In this document: piece after piece, positions 30,801-42,800 of the stretch
How the letters are laid out: each line of letters begins with the position of its first letter
Position numbering within the stretch: the stretch's first letter is position 1
Made by a program: the position numbers and the translations under genes
Assembly (NCBI RefSeq): GCF_020497125.1
Contig: NC_059073.1
Coordinates: forward strand, 147,297,259 to 147,361,258
DNA: 64,000 bases
Direction of reading: 5' to 3'
Source of the DNA: Mauremys mutica
Taxonomy: Eukaryota; Chordata; Testudines; Geoemydidae
The notes under the pieces: model-generated
What the model saw: the letters and a program-made list of their open reading frames with translations, nothing else
Database searches by the model: none
What the model was told of the DNA's origin: nothing

Positions 30801-33800
30801 ACACAACTAATGCCCAGGAAGGAAACGTTCCTAAGTCTGTGTCTGCTGGGGAGAACAACATTGTAACTAGGTCACATCCGGTTAATGTCAGAGCTAGTTC
30901 CCAGGGGCCAGGCGATCCTGGTGTGTTGCTGAGTACAGATATGACAACCTTGTCTGATCAGGGTGATATAGCCAGGGCACAAGGAAAGCACGGAGGTGAT
31001 TTGACTGTTACCCACTGACAGTGTGGAAACTCGTGACAAGGCGGGAATGGCCCCCAAGCTTGTGTGTGTTGTCAGCCAGGAGACCTGCAAAGGGGAAGAG
31101 AATGTCTCTAACCTTTCGAATACGGAGTCTAGCACCTTGCCTGAGAGGAAGTTGTGTGAAAATTTCCCTGATGTCGCAGAGGTAGTTCTGGATTTGAGTG
31201 ACGCTTAGAAGGAGTTTGTTAAATTGTCCATTGTGCCCAAGTCGATTCTGAACATAACTAAAGGAAGCTGTTGCAGAGTATGGTATTGCAGAAGGGAAGG
31301 GATTTCTGGGTGAAGTCTTTGAAGTCTGTGAGAAGTCAGTAGCTGTCCTAGTGGGGGTGAAAAAGAATTGCTCCCTTTGACTCTTAATGAACCATTGTCT
31401 CTTAATGGGCCAGTGTTGGTAGTAAACAGTTTCTCTACTAAGGGCTTGGCTACACTTACAAGTTGCAGCGCTGGTGGAGGCTTTCCAGCGCTGCAACAAC
31501 ACCCCGTCCACACTTGCAGGGCACAACCAGCGCTGCAACTCCCTGGTTGCAGCGCTGGCTGAAAACCCATCCCGGCAGGGGTATAAGGAGTGCAGCGCTG
31601 GTGATCCAGCGCTGCTCAGCAGGTGTGGACACTCACCAGCGCTTTACCTGTCCTCCAGGGAATAAGGAGTTATCCCAGAATTCCTGTTCAGCCACTCTGC
31701 ACATCAGTTTGCACTCTACTGCTCTTGCCTCAGGTGACCCGCCCTTTAAATGCCCCGGGAAATTTAAAAATCTCCTTCCTGTTTGCTGCAGCCAGGTGTG
31801 GAGTGCAATCAGTTTTAATCAGTTACAGGTGACCATGCCTCCACGCGGCAAACGAGCCCCAGCATGGAGCACTGGTGAATTGCAGGACCTCATCAGTGTT
31901 TGGGATGAGGCATCTGTTCAGGCACAGCTGCACTCCGGCCGTAGGAATTACGATATCTTTGAGCAGATATCAAGGGCCATGCTGGATCGGGGCCATGATC
32001 GGGACGCAGTACAATGCAGGGTGAAAATTAAAGAGCTGCGGAGTGCCTATTACAAAGCCCGAGAGGGGAATCGACGATCCGGAGCTGCTCCCACGACCTG
32101 CCGTTTTTACAGGGAGATGGATGAGATACTTGGGGGTGACCCCACTGCCAATCCCAGGATAACGATGGACACTTCTGAGCAGGCTGGGGGACAGGAGGAG
32201 GAGGCGGAGGAGGCGGCGGGGGGGGAGAGAAAACCGCGAGTGAAGCTCCTGGCATGGGGGAAGAAACCGCAGATTCCCTGGAGGCATGCAGCCAGGAGCT
32301 CTTCTCAAGCCAGGAGGAAAGTACCCAATCGCAGCAGCCAGCAGTTGCAGAAGGACAAGCAGAGGAGCGTGTTACCGGTAAGCGGCTTTTATTTTCTGGG
32401 TGAAATGTTTCTGGAGAGGAGCGGGGGTTATGGATGCATGCATGCCAGCCTCTAGATGTGGAATAGCCCGTTGATGTGGTCTATCACGTCGCGGTAATCT
32501 GCTTCAGTTATCTCAGCAAAAGCTTCATCCAGAGCGTGGGCAATATGCCTGCGCAGGTTTATAGGCAGAGCCACTGTGTCCCTTGTCCCAGTGACGGTGA
32601 CGCGTCCGTGCCACTCTTCTGCCAGTGGTGGGGGGACCATTTCTGAACACAGGCAAGCCGCATAGGGTCCCGGGCGGAATCCACATTGCTCTAAAAGAGC
32701 CCCCCGCTGTTCCCTAGTGACTCGCAGTAGGGAAACATCTTCCAGGATTAAGTCCTGTGAAAAATGTTGGGAGACTCTTTAGTGAAGAGATAGGGAGATA
32801 AGATCACCCCTGCATCTGCATCTTCACTCAACCCCTCTAGCACTCCAGATTACCCGAAGCAACCAGCTCCCCTCTTTCACCCAAGCCCCACTTCTCCCCA
32901 TATAAGCACTGCTCACTCACCATTTCGTGGCTTCTGTCGTGTTATGCGTGTGGGTAAAAGAATGCTTAAATAAGAACTCACTCCCTCAGTGTAACAATTC
33001 ATGTCTGGAGATAGTGGATACAATGCTGCCCGTGTTAAATGTTGTCATTTCTGTTTCTACAGTGACCTTGACTACTGGACTGCCCAGATGTTCAACATCA
33101 CAGAGGCTTCAAAATTTGAGAAAAAATCCCCGAAAGAGCAAAGAAGACATGCTGAAAACTGTTCTTAATCAGTCTGCTCGAGAGAGTAAGGACTTGAAGG
33201 ATTGGCGAGAGAAAGAAAGCAGGACACGCAAGAGAAATACAGTGGCCAAGAGGAAAACCACGGAGCGGCTGCTAAGCATCCTGGAGCGCCAAGCGGAGTC
33301 TATAGAGTCACTCGTTGCCATGCAAGCAGAGCACTACCGTGCTACTCCCCCACCCGCCCCGTCCTTTGTGCCTTGTGCCCCAATGTCAGCGCAAACCACC
33401 TTTCCCCAGCATCCAGGTTCTTACCACCACCAGCTGCCTCCAACACCTGTACGTTCCCCAACCAGCCCTGATACCTACCACCACCCTTACCCTCTGCATT
33501 CAACCCCCATCACCATGCAGTATATGAACCCTGAAGTGCAGGATTCATTAAACAGCAATCCAGACAGGGCATATGCAAACTTGTGACTGTACAGTTCACC
33601 AACCCACACCCCTGCCCTCTTGTGTTCATGAAATGTTGTGTGTCTGTCTGTCTGTCTGTCAAGGAAGTTTTTTTCTTTTCAATAAAACAATTCTTGGCTT
33701 TGATAACAGTCTTTATTATAGCAGATAGTGAAAGATACCTTAGCCCAGTAAAGAAAGAGGCACTGCAAATCATATTATTATTATGGATAATAGAATAACA

Positions 33801-36800
33801 GTGTAAGCAGTGCAATTCACTCCCATGCAAGGCAGCAAACATTACTGTTGGCTTTCAGCCTCAAATTCTTCCCTCAAGGCATCCCTAATCCTTGTAGCCC
33901 TGTGCTGGGCCTCTCTATTAGCCCTGCTCTCTGGCTGTGCATATTCAGCCTCCAGGACTTGAACCTCGGTGGTCCATGCCTCACTGAATGTTTCACCCTT
34001 CCCTTCACAAATATTATGGAGGGTACAGCAAGCGGATATAACCGCGGGGATGCTGCTTTCCCCCAAGTCTAGCTTCCCATACAAGCAACGCCAGCGGGCT
34101 TTTAAACGCCCAAAAGCACACTCCACAGTCATTCTGCACCGGCTCAGCCTGTAGTTGAACCGGTCCTTGCTCCTGTCAAGCTTCCCTGTATAGGGTTTCA
34201 TGAGCCAAGGCAGTAACGGGTACGCGGGGTCTCCAAGGATCACAGTGGGCATTTCGACATCCCCTACTGTGATCTTCCTGTCTGGGAAAAAAGTCCCTGC
34301 CTGCATCTTCCTGAACAGGCCACTGTTCCGAAAGATGCGTGCATCATGCACCTTTCCAGGCCAGCCTGTGTAAATGTCAATGAAACGCCCGCGGTGATCC
34401 ACAAGCGCCTGGAGAACCATAGAGAAATACCCCTTACGATTAACGTACTCTGATGCCAGGTGGGGGGGGGCCAGAATAGGAATATGCGTCCCATCTATCG
34501 CCCCTCCACAGTTAGGGAAACCCATGTGTGCAAAGCCATCCACAATGTCCTGCACGCTCCCCAGAGTCACGGTCTTTCTTAGCAGGATGCGATTAATTGC
34601 CTTGCAAACTTGCATCAAAACGATTCCCACGGTCGACTTTCCCACACCAAAGTGGTTCCCGACCGACCGGTAGCTGTCTGGAGTTGCCAGCTTCCAGATT
34701 GCAATAGCCACCCGCTTTTCCACCGTCAGGGCAGCTCTCAATCTTGTGTCCTTGCGCCGCAGAGTGGGGGCGAGCTCAGCACACAGTCCCATGAAAGTGG
34801 CTTTTCTCATACGAAAGTTCTGCAGCCACTGCTCGTCATCCCAGACTTCCATGACGATGTGATCCCACCACTCAGTGCTTGTTTCCCGAGCCCAAAAGCG
34901 GCGTTCAACGGTGCTGAGCATTTCCGTGAATGCCACAAGCACTTTAGTGTCACACGCGGCAGGCAAATCCATATTGATATCATCGTCGGACTCCTCACTG
35001 TCACTTTGGAGCTGAAGGAATAGCTGGACTGCCAAACGTGTTGTGCTGGTGACACTCATCAGCAGAGTCCTCAGCAGATCGGGCTCCATTTGCCACAGAA
35101 ATCGCGATTCACACAGAAAGACACTCACAATGGCGCCAAACGCTGCTGGAAAGAGTGAATGCTGGGATGTGAAGCGATGCACCACGGGGCGCTGGCAAAC
35201 AGGAAGCGGAATGACCCGCACACTTCCTTCCCCTTCCCACAATACTCAGCGCCAAAACGGGACGAGGTGCTCTGTGGGATAGCTGCCCACAATGCACCTC
35301 TCAATACAGCGCTGGAAAGTGCTGCAAGTGTGGCCACACTGCAGCGCTGGTAGCTGTCAGTGTGGCCACACTCCAGCGCTGGCCCTTCCACAGCTGCATG
35401 ACCAGCGCTGTAACTCCCAGCGCTGCAACTTGTAAGTGTAGCCAAGCCCTAAGAAAAGTGTGTTGGTGCCTAAGGCCAGAGTCTTTCAAATAAAAATGAA
35501 TCCACTGACTTTGCTTTGGAAAAATCCAGTGGAGCTAGCTTAAAGGAGGCTTCATGAATTGAAATTGGAAGTGAACAGTTTGTGTCTCAGGTTCAAAAGG
35601 GAGGCTGGATTCCTGGCATTACACAGCAGAGCAGCCTCGTAAATAGTCCTATAGACACTTTGGATATGTCAGGTGATTGCTTAGTAAGCTCTGATGCATC
35701 TGATGCCTTGTGGATGCAGAAATCGGTAGCTGAAAACAGGGCCGTCCTTAGGATTTATGGTGCCCTAGGCGAGATTATTAAACTGGTGCCCCTGTGCCTG
35801 ATCTGCTCTTAGCAACACAAATATAAGCATACAGTATTGGAAAACTTGCCACATTCACGTTATTAAAACCAGTTTAACTTAATTAAGCACACTGTAATGC
35901 TGATGCACTAGCACTAAAGAAGTAGCCCTATAGAAAAAATTCTGATTTGACAGAATGATACAAATAATATAATTTTTGTAATTTGTCAAAATTTTATTGG
36001 AAATGTATATGAAGAGGTATTGAAACAAAGATTTATTTTTAATTAAAAGCAATCTTTCTGGCTTTTTTGGCTGCAAAATCGGTTTAATAAGCTGGTTTTC
36101 CAAACAGTGGGAAAATATAACCCTAGTTTTACTGCTAGGTAAAGCACAAAGTGACCAAAATGAAGTCAGCACAGAATCATCTCATCTAGATTAAGGTAGC
36201 ACAAAAATGTTACAGAAGTCCTATTGTGCCTTATTTTTGTTTGGAAAGACATTGGCAATAGCAGCACATTCACATGATAAAATACATGATAAATCACTGT
36301 CTCTAAAGTTCCATCAAAAACTGACATTTTCACAGCTCTAGCATGATCTGCTGTACAGATTCTTCACAAGGAAGTGTCCCTGGCCTTTTTAACTCATATT
36401 AACTATGTATTTACTTTATGAAAGTTGGAGAAAACACTGTGAAAATGTAAAACATTGGCTGCCCAACTTCTGGGCTGGCAAAAGCTATACTGACACACAG
36501 GAAAAAAAAAAAAGCAGGAGAATCTTAGTACAACATATGGTCAGTCTATACCAGGGGTCGGCAACCTTTCAGAAGTGGTGTGCCAAGTTCACTGTAATTT
36601 AAGGTTTCTCTTGCCAGTAATACATTTTAATGTTTGTAGAAGGTCTCTCTCTATGTCTATATTATATAAATAAACTATTGTTATTATCTGAGGTCCTGCT
36701 CAGGCCACTGCCAACTGAATAAATGAAACCCCAGACCGGCAGCGGGCTGAGTGGGACTGGTGACTGGAACCCTAGACAAGGATCCCAGGCCCTGCTCAGC

Positions 36801-39800
36801 CCGCTGCTGGTCTGGGGTTCTGACCACCAACTCCTGCCACCCAGGATCCCGGCTGCCAACCCCCCTCAACCTGCTACCAGCCTGGGATTCTGCTCACCCA
36901 GGCTGGCAGGAGGCAGAGTGGGGCCAGCGGCTGGGCTCCTGACTGGCAAGGGGCCGGCAGCCAGAACCCCGGAGTAGCAGTAGGCTGAGTGCTGCCGGCA
37001 CCCCAGACTGGCAGCAGACTGAACCACTCAACCCCCCAGCCCGCTGCCGGCTGAGTGAATGGAACCCCAGGCTGACAGCAGGTTGAGTGGTTCAGCTGGC
37101 CTGCTCAGCCCTCTGCCAGTCTGGGGTTCCTTGGGGGTCCCCAGGCCAGCAGCAGGTGCTGAGTGGGGCCGGCGGCTGGTATCCCAGCTGGCAATAGGGC
37201 AGCAGCTGGAACCCCAGAGCAGTGATGGGCTGAGCCGCTCAGCCTGCCGCTGCGTGCCATCAAAAATCAGCTCACCTGCCACCTTTGGCATGTGTGCTGT
37301 AGGTTGCCGACCCCTGCTTTATACACTAGTAAGGAGATGAGCATATTACAGTTGTTGGAGGGCTCTTATCAGGAGTAACAGGCTGTAGGAAAGTCAGTCA
37401 ACATTTTTTGTTTCTATGATGAAAACTGGCCCACTCCCTGCCGCAAACCAAACCTGTCACTAATAATTGTCAACAACTTAATTTTCTGTTTTTGGCTAAG
37501 ATATTAATTTAAAAAAAATATTGAAATTGGATTCAGGATTGTTAGCAAGAATTTTTGGCAAACAAAGTTGTTAAATGACAATCTAAATGGCAACACAGTA
37601 CTGCTTTCATGCTTGGCTCACCCCCCAGCCTGCTGCTCCAACAGCTGCAGTAGACCCCAAAATCCACCTCTTGGGGTGCAGAGTGGCAACAGCAGCAGCA
37701 AACCCTCAGGTCCAATCACACGCCAATAGGCACCACCACCAGCCTTACGGACCATGGTGAAGTTAGCACAGCATCTGATCTCAGGGACAGGTCACCCATG
37801 GAGCCACAGCAGCTCATCCTGCCCTGTGCAGCTCCCCCGGGATGAGATGGATCACTGGCAGCTGCCAGCCCGGGGGAGAGGCACTCCCCAGCTAGGGTGA
37901 CCAGATCCAGATGTCCTGATTTTATAGGGCCAGTCCCGATATTTGGGGCTTTGTCTTATATAGGCACCAATTACCCCCACCTAGAGTGACCAGACAGCAA
38001 GTGTGAAAAATCAGGACGGGGTGGGGGGTAAAAGGAGCCTATATAAAAAAAAGACCCCAAAATTGGGACTGGCCCTATAAAATAGGGATATCTGCTCACC
38101 CTACCCCAACCCCCGTCCTGATTTTTCACACATCTGGCTAACCCCAGCCCAGCCCTGTGAGACATTCCAATCCTGGCAGAGGAAGTGAGTTACTTTCACT
38201 TTCATTCCTCAGCAGGCAGCCAGCCTCCCCCCCACCTACCCCCCAGCACCTCACCCAACCCAGCCCTGACGGAGGGGAGGGAGGAGAGAGAGAGGGATGC
38301 TCCTGGGGAGGAGGGAGAAAGGAGGAGGTGCTCCATGGGGCAGGGGGGAGAAGAATGGATGTTATGGGGGACAAGGATACTGGTTCCAGACCCGCAGAGC
38401 CTGCCTCACCTCACCTCAGCCAGGGAGAAAGAGTCACACTCACAGGTGAGCTCCTTCCCAGAGACCCCAGCAGCCAATCCCCTCCCTCAGACTGTGCTGC
38501 ATTCGGCTCTCTCTAGGACCCAGCAGCCTGCTCTTACATGCTCCACTGCTTCCCGTCTGTCTCGGCTCCGGGCAGAGTGGTGCCCCCAGACCTAGTGGTG
38601 CCCTAGGCGGCTGCCTATTCTGCCTATGCCTAAGGACGGCCCTGGCTGAAAAGCAGGAGAACTGTAGTTCGGACATGATGCTAGAAAATGGTTGTGTCTC
38701 TTTAAGGCATGTTGTCCATGCAAATGCCCTAGCTCACAAGAGGGGAACAAAGCTGCCCACAGTGGCTGGCAATAAGCACATAGCTGGGGATCCCACAGAT
38801 TACGGTGTACCAGAAAGCTCAAATTTCAACCCTCTACAAAGGGAAAAGAAGGAAGGCAAATTGCCCCTTGAAAGGCAAACGCCCTAACAGACTTGCCTCA
38901 CTCATCTCTAAAATACCGAAGCCCCGAGGATGTGGTTAAACTAAAAGTCTATGTTAAGAAAACCCTGAGGTAAAGGGAACTCTACAAAGGTAGCTAACCA
39001 AAAGATTTGGCATGACAAAAACTATTGTGATTGTGTGTGACGTTATGAGTATATTATAATATCTCATTGAAAGATGACAGGGCCAGAAAGAGTTAATTAA
39101 CTCACCGACTGACCTGACCCATGGGTGAACCTTGAGAACTGGTTAGGAAGATCTGTAAATGAACAGAGCTCTGAAATGCAAGTCTGCATTGTTAGAGATC
39201 AAGGGTAGATGTTTGTTCAGGGCTTGTGATATGAGCAAACAAGTTTTGTCTATTGCTATAACTTTAATTCAAAGATCAAAAAAGGAATATTAACATGTAG
39301 GAAGACACTTAAGGAAAATAGTATTATTGTCTATGTGTCTCTTTGAAGGTTGTGGTAACCTGTATCTGAACTGTTTAATGGATAAATTACCCTGTACTAA
39401 TTGCCAGGCTGTTTGGGAGAAGGAGTTAAGCCTATTGTTTTCTCAGGCCGAAAGGCTGCTGGAAATGTATAAGAAGCCTGGGACATGATCCTACTTGATC
39501 TCAGATCTGCTTTGGGTTTCAAGAGGGGGAAACCTTAAGCCATAAGGATTGAGATCCTCAGTCATTGACTGGAGCCACCCTGAATATGGACATTGGACTA
39601 TAACCTCTGGACTATTTCTAAAAGGACTTTTGGCAACTACAAGCTCACCTCTACCATGCATCTGAACATCAAGAATTGAATTCAAGTCTGTCTGTATATT
39701 GATCTTTTAACCAACACGTCTCTCTTTTATTTTTTAATAAATTTTAGCTTGGTTAATAAGAATTGGCTAATAGTGTGTATTTTGGGTAAGATCTAAGTTG

Positions 39801-42800
39801 TAATTGGACCTGGGTATGTGGCTGATCCTTTGGGATTGGAAGAACCTTTTCTTTTATATGATGAGATAAGATTTTCAGGAATCACCATCATATCTGACAG
39901 GTGTGTCTGGATTGAGGCCTGAGGCTGGGCACTTTAAGGGAACTGCGTGGTTTGGACTTCTGAGTAACCAGTGAGGTACTATAGAAGCTGTTTTGTGCTG
40001 GTTGGTAAATCTAAGTATTGGAATAACCACCAGCGTTTGGGGTTTGTCTGCCCCATTTGGTTTGCAGTTCACCCTGATTGAGTAACCACAGCTGGCTCCT
40101 ACAGGCAGCACCGTCACATTGTGATTGTGCACTTGTGACAGATTTGATGTTAATATTAATGCTAATGTTAATTCTTGTAACTAGTTCTCACGGCTGATGC
40201 CAAAACCTGTAAAAATGTCTAATGTGTATGACTTATGGGGAAAATCCTCAAACATGTTAAGAGTGGTACATGAAAACATACTGTGTAATAGAAATCCTTA
40301 TGATTATGCTGTTTGGGTCAATAAGAACACACTTTGTATTAGAAAGCCTAATAATGTTGAGGTTTCACAGCTAATGCCTATACACAATTCTAAAACTTTC
40401 CACAGCAGAAAAACCATTACAAGCTTGCACTGCTGTGCAAAAAGGGAAACTGAGGTACAACACCTCACCACCTTCATGGCTAAATGTCAAAGTACGTGCT
40501 CTCTGAAAAACATTGATGTCTATGTTAAGTTAACACATAGGCTCAATCCTGAAATCACTAGAGTGTTTGACAGAATATGGACTAAGTTGTCAACTTGGGC
40601 CAAAGGATGCATCACTAATTTGGCCTTAGAAAGGATTCAATATAAACACAGCTCATATCAATATTGGGAGGTCCTTTAGGTGTATCCAGGAGCTTCAAAT
40701 ACTCCTGTCTACACCAATCTCACATTGGGGGTGTAACGCATAGCCAGAAAGGGTTAAGCCTCCTGCAGGATAAATGACCCAAATTTAACCTTTAGAGACA
40801 TGTTTGAAAAGTATGCGAATGGTAATTAGGGCCATTCCATGTTAGATAGGCCAGAACTTTGAAATGCAACCCTGTATTGTTAGCGAATTAGAGGTAATAC
40901 TAACTGTATGTGTGTACTCATATCTTGTTAAATGTTAGCCATGTAAACAGACAGTTCCTGTCTGTCATTAGAGCTATTGATTCAGAGATCAAAAGGGAAT
41001 ATTAACGTTTAGATGAATCTTGGGTGAAATAATGTCATTGTCTAGATGTCTCTTTAAAGTTTGTGATAAACTGCCTAATGGATACATTGCCTTATGTTAA
41101 TCAGTGTAGCTAATTACCGGTGCTGCTTAGGAAATAGGTCTACTTCCAAGTCTCCATGATTGTCTATTGTTTACCTAAGGACTCCGAGCTGTCAAGAGAA
41201 GGCCTGGAATGGAACTGTATAAAACTCCTTTGGGTCTGGATCCTTTTGATCTCAGATCTGCTGGATGCTTCATGCCGGGGAAGCTTAAGTCATAAGACTG
41301 CGCTCTCCAGTCCCGCCTGGATCACCCTGAATATGGACATTGGACTGTAACCTCTGGACTAATTCAGAGAACTCCAAAGCTCCCCATCTCTGCTATGAAT
41401 CTGATCTCAGAACCGTTCTCATCTCTGTATGTATATTGATCTTTTAACCTATCATCTCTTTTCTTTTTAAATAAAGTTTAGTTTAGTTGATAAGAATTGG
41501 CTGCAGCATGTATTTGGGTAAGATCTGGAATATTCATTAACCTGGGAGGTAATGTGTCCGATCCTTTGGGATTGGTAGAACTTTCTTATATGATGAATAA
41601 GCTTTTCAGTAATGCTCATCATATTTGACTTGGGTGTCTGGGCGGAGGCCTGAGGCTGGGTTGCTTTAAGGGAACTGTGTTGCTGGCTGCTGGGTAATCA
41701 GTGAGGTATTACAGAAGCTGTTTTGGGCTGGCTGGTAAATCTAAGTATTGGAATATCCCTCAGCTTTGGGGATCGTCTGCCCCATTCTTTGCACTTCACC
41801 CTAATTGAATAACTTCAGTGTGGCTCCCCAGGACCCCCGTCACATGCCCCAGGGCAGGCATTGAACTCGAGCCTCTGCTTGAGCTAAAGAACCCAGCTCT
41901 ATGAGCTCCAGGCTAGGTAGCTTCCCTGCTGCCCCTCAGAGTGATGGGCTCAGGCTCTCAGCAGACTCAGGCAGCCAGACTGCTCCAGGGGGGTTTCCTT
42001 GTTAGTCATCAGGGTTGTCAGTGAAGGTGGGATCCAGGACCCTGATTCCATGGTGCAGGGATGGACTCATTATCAGGCTGTGTGGTGTCATGGGGCACCC
42101 AGGGCACAGGGGGACATATGGGCACCTAGGCCTGGTGCTGGCCCTCTGTATGGGGGAGCCGCCCCCAGAATTCAGCACATCAGCCCTGCTGAAGTAGGTA
42201 GAGGGATCCCACATGGCATAAGGATCGGGCCCAGAGGGGTGAAGGTGCCTGTACCTGGGTCTGACCATCGGGAAGATACAGGTGGAGACCTTGCAGCAGC
42301 TGGAGAATACACTTGTCCTGGCTCTGGTCCTGCAATGGGTCCGTGGGGCACAGGCCCAGGCTGCCGCAGATGGAGGCGGGTTTCTGAGGAGCAGAGCACT
42401 GGTCAGTGACACGGGGGGAGTGGAGGGGGGATGTGGGTTTGTGCCCTGGGATCCGTGAGTGACACAATGGGGAGCAATGCCCAGGGGCCCCAGGGCGGGA
42501 GCAGAGCCCCCTGAGTTCTGACACTGGCCCGACCCCTGGGGTTGGGAATTCCTCTGGAGGGGCGGATCCCAGTGGTGCAGGGGGCTGGGGACCCCTTGGC
42601 TGTGGGGTGTCACTGCCTGCGCCCCCTGCTGGAACCGCCCAGTTCAGCTGTGGGCCGGTTCTGATCCGATCTGCCCCAGTTCTGCTCTCCTGTGTGCCAG
42701 GCCGGACTAGCCGGAGGAGAGACCCCTGCACGACAGAGTGACCCCAGCCCATCGTGACGTGGGGTGACCAGCCAGCACTGCCCAGCCCTTGTGCCCACGG

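Larger units (their letters stand above)
31442..35449. mobile_element. Complete PIF/Harbinger DNA transposon with TAA target duplication
   Basis: The 4,008 bp element has terminal inverted repeats GGGCTTGGCTACACTTACAA and its complement, flanked by TAA (31439-31441 and 35450-35452), the target length expected for Harbinger. It carries a MYB-like gene (+, 31835-33586), an intact DDE transposase (-, 33842-35089) converging on it, and a third, spliced antisense ORF (32452-32923) in the MYB-gene intron. Both subterminal regions are crowded with CAGCGCTG palindromes. It lies in SFTPB intron 5. The MITEs at 58083-59193 belong to the same family. Confidence 0.95.
35737..38644. mobile_element. hAT-type element, 2.9 kb, 8-bp target duplication
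   Basis: Ends CAGGGCCGTCCTTAGG and CCTAAGGACGGCCCTG are perfect inverted repeats. The 8-bp duplication GCTGAAAA is at 35729-35736 and 38645-38652. No transposase ORF recognised, so it is non-autonomous or gutted. It contains a second hAT (36552-37316) and nested MITEs (37894-38144). Confidence 0.93.

Noticed and set aside
34610..35023. 137-codon + frame
   Set aside because: Antisense shadow of the Harbinger transposase.
40197..40679. Naming the 160-codon ORF as env
   Set aside because: No cleavage site, membrane segment or recognised motif; only its place before an LTR suggests it.
39036..41844. One provirus with two LTRs and a 0.6 kb interior
   Set aside because: The left LTR has its own TTGTG duplication on both sides, and no duplication pairs the outer flanks; solo LTR plus older 3' LTR fits better.
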